Positions 60,966-64,000 of a stretch of DNA of 64,000 nt are shown piece after piece. The stretch is from Desulfatibacillum alkenivorans DSM 16219. Its GTDB lineage: Bacteria; Desulfobacterota; Desulfobacteria; Desulfobacterales; Desulfatibacillaceae. A program made the translations under genes and the position numbers. A model generated the notes under the pieces. That model was not told the origin of the DNA. It ran no database searches and saw nothing but the letters and a program-made list of their open reading frames with translations. Location of the stretch: positions 440,905 to 504,904 of the forward strand of contig NZ_FQZU01000001.1 of NCBI RefSeq assembly GCF_900142135.1, given 5' to 3'. Position 1 is the stretch's first letter; each line of letters opens with the position of its first letter.

Positions 60966-62378
60966 TCAATCCTGCCAGATCATGCGGTTTCGGCCGGATT
61001 CCTTGGCCTGGTACATGGCTTCATCAAGGCGGATGAAAAGATCGCTGGTGTCTTTATCGGTCTCCCTGACCTTGGTTCCTCCCACGGAAATGGTGACGTT
61101 CACTTTTTCTCCGTCGTAGACGAAGTTGGCCTTTTCCACTTTTTTGCGCAGCTTTTCTCCGGCCATGACCGCTCCTTCCTGGGTGGTGTCCGGCAGGATG
61201 ATCACAAATTCCTCGCCGCCGAACCGGGCCAGAAAATCCGAACTGCGCAGGTTGGGCTTCAACAGGCTCACCACGCCTTGCAGGCAGGTGTCTCCCACGG
61301 CGTGGCCGAAGGTGTCGTTGATGCTTTTGAATCGATCCAGGTCCACCATTAGCATGGAGAACGCGCTGCCCGAGCGCTGATAGCGGGACCACTCCTGGGC
61401 CAGGCGCTCTTCGTAAGCCCGGCGATTGGGAATTTCCGTCAAGGCGTCCACCATGGCCTGTTCTTCCAATATCCGCGCCCTGCTTTGGGCCTCGCCCACC
61501 TGCTTCATAAGGGACTTCAGGCTTTTTTTCAGCTTGGTCATACGGCTGTTGGCGCTGTTCAGGCGCTTGACGTCCCTGGCGTGCTTTTCCTCCAGGGCTG
61601 CTTTGATAAGCTGCATTTTTTCCAGCAGATTAACTCGGAACTCCGGCGAATCCGTCCCGGAAGACAATGTCTGGCTTACGTCTTTCACCTTGCCGTCCAT
61701 TTCTCCGAAAAAGGCTTGATTGTCTTCGTGGGATTGTTGGTTTTCGGCATGGGTGTCAAGAACTTGGCCTTCAATGGCTATAAGATTGTCATCCACGGCT
61801 TTTAAAAACTCGGCGTTTTGTTTGCGCTCGTCATGGACGACTTCCAGGCGCGACTCCACCAGATCCAGAATCCGGTCGGCCACACGGGAGAGCACTTCGC
61901 TGCTATCCGCCCTATGGGCCTCTTGAGCCAGGGCGTCCAATTCCTCCAGCTTGCCCAGGCCCATGTCCAGGCGGACTATGTTCAAAAAGGAGATCAGCAG
62001 AAAACGAAACCGCCGCGGGCAAACTTTCGCCTCCGAGCTTTCGTCCGCCTCTTCCACTCCCTGAACCAGAATTTCCTTTTTGTATTTGTTCAGTTTTTCC
62101 GCCAGGGAGTTTCGTTCGTCCGTGAGGGTTTGGATTTCGCTAAGCAGGATTTCCTGCTCCGTCAGGGAAACGCCGTCCGACTCCACCCTGTCCTGAATGG
62201 CTTTTTCCAGGGCTTCCTTGTATTTGGGGTCCTCCATCAGCAATTCCGCGAGCATTTCCGGCGTCAAAGGCTCGCCGCGTTTGGAAATAAGCTGGAGAGT
62301 CTTGAACACCAAGCCGGACATGGCGCTGGTGAATTCTTCCCGCGAGATTACAGCTTCGTTCTGTTCCTTGGTTTCCAT
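60966..62378 (-). CDS. diguanylate cyclase (GGDEF)
   Basis: A 470-residue cytoplasmic protein. Residues 1-290 are largely helical, with several coiled segments and no transmembrane helix. A coiled coil (KRLNSANSRMTKLKKSLKSL) leads into a C-terminal GGDEF domain (about 305-470). The active site is GGEEF, and an inhibitory I-site RSSD lies 5 residues before it. MLMVDLDRFKSINDTFGH is intact. It makes c-di-GMP with product inhibition. ATG 62378 preferred over 62420. A PilZ receptor is encoded at 28655. Confidence 0.9.
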   Translation of the reverse strand: METKEQNEAVISREEFTSAMSGLVFKTLQLISKRGEPLTPEMLAELLMEDPKYKEALEKAIQDRVESDGVSLTEQEILLSEIQTLTDERNSLAEKLNKYKKEILVQGVEEADESSEAKVCPRRFRFLLISFLNIVRLDMGLGKLEELDALAQEAHRADSSEVLSRVADRILDLVESRLEVVHDERKQNAEFLKAVDDNLIAIEGQVLDTHAENQQSHEDNQAFFGEMDGKVKDVSQTLSSGTDSPEFRVNLLEKMQLIKAALEEKHARDVKRLNSANSRMTKLKKSLKSLMKQVGEAQSRARILEEQAMVDALTEIPNRRAYEERLAQEWSRYQRSGSAFSMLMVDLDRFKSINDTFGHAVGDTCLQGVVSLLKPNLRSSDFLARFGGEEFVIILPDTTQEGAVMAGEKLRKKVEKANFVYDGEKVNVTISVGGTKVRETDKDTSDLFIRLDEAMYQAKESGRNRMIWQD

Positions 62379-62480
62379 ACGTTCGACTATCCTTGCTCTA
62401 TGTGTAATACCCCTTGCCAAACGCCTCCGGTTATGAAAGGAAAATTCCTGTAAACCTTAAACCCAAGGCGCTGTTGGCAT

Positions 62481-62753
62481 ATGGAACCTGTCATAATCCC
62501 CATTACCGATGAGTTGGACCTGCATACCTTTCGTCCCGGCGAGGTTTCCGGCCTGCTTAAGGATTATCTGGAGGAATGCCGCAAAGCCGGTATCTTCTCC
62601 GTCCGGATCATCCATGGCAAAGGAACCGGAGCCCTGGCCAAAAGCGTTCATTCCTGTTTGTCAAAAAATCCCAGGGTGCGCTCGTTCCGCCTGGCGCCGC
62701 CGCAATTCGGGGGATGGGGCGCCACCATAGTGGAACTGGAGACAAAAAAATGA
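62481..62753 (+). CDS. Smr domain protein
   Basis: A 90-residue stand-alone Smr domain. LDLHTFRPGEVSGLLKDYLE and VRIIHGKGTGALAKSVHSCL carry the LDLH and HGxG motifs of the family, which has nucleic-acid nuclease members. It overlaps rsmG by 4 bp (ATGA), so the two are coupled. Function unknown. Confidence 0.88.
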   Translation: MEPVIIPITDELDLHTFRPGEVSGLLKDYLEECRKAGIFSVRIIHGKGTGALAKSVHSCLSKNPRVRSFRLAPPQFGGWGATIVELETKK

Positions 62754-63421
62754 CGCTCATCAAACCCGGAGACTCCCAATGGAGGGATCTGCTTTCCAAA
62801 GGCGCCAAAGCCCTGGGCCAGGCCCCGGATGAAAACGCTTTGGAAAAATGCGCCGCCTTCGCCCGCCTTTTGGCCCAGGCCAACAACCGGGTGAACCTGA
62901 CCTCCATCAGGGACCCGCAGGACATGGCCGTCAAGCATTTCGCCGATTCCCTGGCGCCCATTCCCTACCTGCCCGAAGGCGCAAAAGTCGCCGATATCGG
63001 TTCGGGCGCCGGATTTCCCGGGCTTGTGCTGGCCATCTTCAGGCCGGACCTGCAAGTGGTCTCCATTGAAACCATCCGGAAAAAAGCCAATTTTCAGAGG
63101 CACGCCGCCCTGGAACTGGGTCTCTCCAACGTAAAGATATACAATATCCGTGCCGAAAACTGGAAAACAGAGGGGGAGAAAGGCCTTCTTTTTGACGCCG
63201 TGGTGTGCCGGGCCCTGTCCGATCTTTCGGCTATCTTAAGCTGGGCCTGTCCCATGCTGGCGCCAAAGGGGCGAATCATCGCCATGAAAGGCCCCAAAGG
63301 CGCCCAGGAACTTGACGAACTGGATAAATCCCCCCTGAACAACCCGCCCCTGAAAGCCCGGGTGGAGGAATACTCCCTGCCCATCGAAAAAGCCAAACGC
63401 AGCCTGGTTATTTTTTCCTGA
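62750..63421 (+). CDS. rsmG: 16S rRNA (guanine-527-N7) methyltransferase
   Basis: A 223-residue SAM-dependent methyltransferase. FARLLAQANNRVNLTSIRDP and the SAM motif KVADIGSGAGFPGLVLAI are typical of RsmG/GidB, followed by FDAVVCRALSDLSAI. It methylates G527 of 16S rRNA. The start overlaps the Smr gene stop (ATGA). The usual mnmG/parAB neighbours are absent here. Confidence 0.92.
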   Translation: MTLIKPGDSQWRDLLSKGAKALGQAPDENALEKCAAFARLLAQANNRVNLTSIRDPQDMAVKHFADSLAPIPYLPEGAKVADIGSGAGFPGLVLAIFRPDLQVVSIETIRKKANFQRHAALELGLSNVKIYNIRAENWKTEGEKGLLFDAVVCRALSDLSAILSWACPMLAPKGRIIAMKGPKGAQELDELDKSPLNNPPLKARVEEYSLPIEKAKRSLVIFS

Positions 63422-63497
63422 TAATCAAAGCAAACACCGCAAGAAAAAGAAAAGACAAAAGAAAAACTGCCCCTGCGGCGACGAATCCCTCCGGCCA

Positions 63498-63635
63498 GCC
63501 CGGGCAAGAATTGTCCGGGTCCGTCAGGAAAATGGGGCGGCCTGACGCGTCTTTCGAGTCTGCGGAGGGCATGCGTCCCATAGGAGCATCAAATTGAGAA
63601 AGGCCGGCGGGCGAACGGCGTTGGTTGCGAGAGGC
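63498..63635 (+). repeat. dispersed hairpin-headed repeat, copy C (partial)
   Basis: Hairpin GCCCGGGCA..TGTCCGGG (63498-63520) is followed by ATCAAATTGAGAAAGGCCGG and CGGGCGAACGGCGTTGGTTG, matching the central block of copy A. It abuts the IS200-like left end. Confidence 0.6.
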
Positions 63636-63648
63636 ATTTATTAGTCTG

Positions 63649-64000
63649 AAAAAAGGTTAAAACCTCCGCCTTTAGGCGGATAGATTTATCCGTTGGTTTA
63701 TGTTAGTTCAAAGCCCATAGGAGGTCATATGGACTATCGCTATGGGAGTCATACGGTATTCAACATAGAATACCATTTTGTATGGGTGACCAAATACCGC
63801 TACAAGGCGTTGCACGGTGAAGTAGCGTTGCGAGTGCGGGAACTGGTCCGTCAAACGTGTGAATCGTTTGAAATTCGAATTATCAAAGGGGTGGTGAGTA
63901 AGGATCATGTCCACATTTTTGTGTCTGCGCCACCCACAATGGCCCCCAGTGAGATAATGCGAAGGATAAAAGGGCGAAGCGCGACAAAGTTGTTTGAAGA
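63649..64000 (+). mobile_element. IS200/IS605-family element, left part (runs off window)
   Basis: The left end carries the hairpin CCGCCT-TT-AGGCGG (63666-63679) followed by GGATAGATTTATCC, the subterminal structure recognised by TnpA in this family. The transposase gene begins 50 bp later and is cut by the window edge. Confidence 0.85.
63729..64000 (+). CDS. tnpA: IS200/IS605-type TnpA transposase, 5' part
   Basis: The first 90 codons. It opens DYRYGSHTVFNIEYHFVWVT and reaches SKDHVHIFVSAPPTMAPSEI, holding the HUH (His-hydrophobic-His) nuclease motif as HVH. The catalytic Tyr lies beyond the window. It makes single-strand cuts for transposition as a Y1 nuclease. The ribosome binding site AGGAGG is 4-5 nt upstream of ATG 63729. 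Confidence 0.92.
   Translation, partial: MDYRYGSHTVFNIEYHFVWVTKYRYKALHGEVALRVRELVRQTCESFEIRIIKGVVSKDHVHIFVSAPPTMAPSEIMRRIKGRSATKLFE

Overview
The window looks like chromosomal DNA of an anaerobic deltaproteobacterium (Desulfobacterota). A Desulfatibacillum-like member of the Desulfobacteraceae is my best guess. This is an inference from gene content: methylmalonyl-CoA-mutase-type carbon-skeleton enzymes, phenylacetate-CoA-ligase/ACT/Liv clusters, ADP-forming acyl-CoA synthetase, DUF3786, many PAS hybrid kinases, and G+C-rich third codon positions that create long antisense ORFs. No rRNA or ribosomal-protein marker is present to fix the taxonomy.

Layout. (1) 1-3.1 kb: a B12-dependent acyl-CoA mutase operon (small subunit, then a large subunit cut by the window edge) on the minus strand. 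It lies behind a sigma-54 promoter and a PAS/AAA+/Fis activator, with two GGGTC..GACCC palindromes in between. (2) 3.3-7.9 kb: tRNA-Ser(GGA), a MarR regulator, and a proV-proW-proX glycine-betaine ABC operon with a clear promoter overlapped by a 12-bp direct repeat. (3) 8-16.6 kb: a large lipoprotein (propeller plus calcineurin phosphoesterase), an OafA-type acyltransferase with an SGNH domain, a repeat-rich gap, and a DUF3617 lipid-side/enoyl-CoA hydratase pair. (4) 16.7-19.4 kb: a small minus-strand operon ending in gpmI. (5) 19.5-28.6 kb: a possible attenuator or structured RNA, then paaK1-ACT1-livK-livHMG-[repeats]-livF-paaK2-ACT2. This is an aryl-acid or branched/aromatic amino-acid uptake and CoA-activation locus in which the second ligase has lost its ATP-binding loop. 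(6) 28.6-40 kb: a PilZ protein and a sugar-nucleotide and sulfate-activation cluster (UDP-glucose dehydrogenase, degenerate ATP sulfurylase fused to APS kinase, UDP-glucuronate epimerase, second nucleotide-sugar dehydrogenase, heptose-7-P kinase, zinc-ribbon epimerase, GmhA, nucleotidyltransferase, GalE-like epimerase). It reads as precursor supply for a sulfated, uronate- and heptose-containing surface polysaccharide. (7) 40.2-41.2 kb: a complete AlkB-type membrane di-iron monooxygenase, unexpected in an anaerobe. (8) 41.8-54.5 kb: three PAS hybrid histidine kinases, an ADP-forming acyl-CoA synthetase alpha-type protein, a tRNA-queuosine-mannosyltransferase-like protein and an MMPL/RND exporter. 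(9) 54.6-63.4 kb: gamma-carbonic-anhydrase-like protein, YchJ, YibE/F, alkaline phosphatase plus a collapsed second copy of it, an MFS transporter, a diguanylate cyclase, Smr and RsmG. (10) 63.6 kb to the end: the left end and 5' part of an IS200/IS605 TnpA element.

Several dispersed repeat families sit in the gaps: hairpin-headed ~200-bp elements near 14.6, 41.5 and 63.5 kb; GTCAAA..TTTGAC REP-like units near 25.6 and 35.0 kb; and a solo IS200-like left end near 12.2 kb. All identifications come from reading the translated sequences and motifs; no database search was run.
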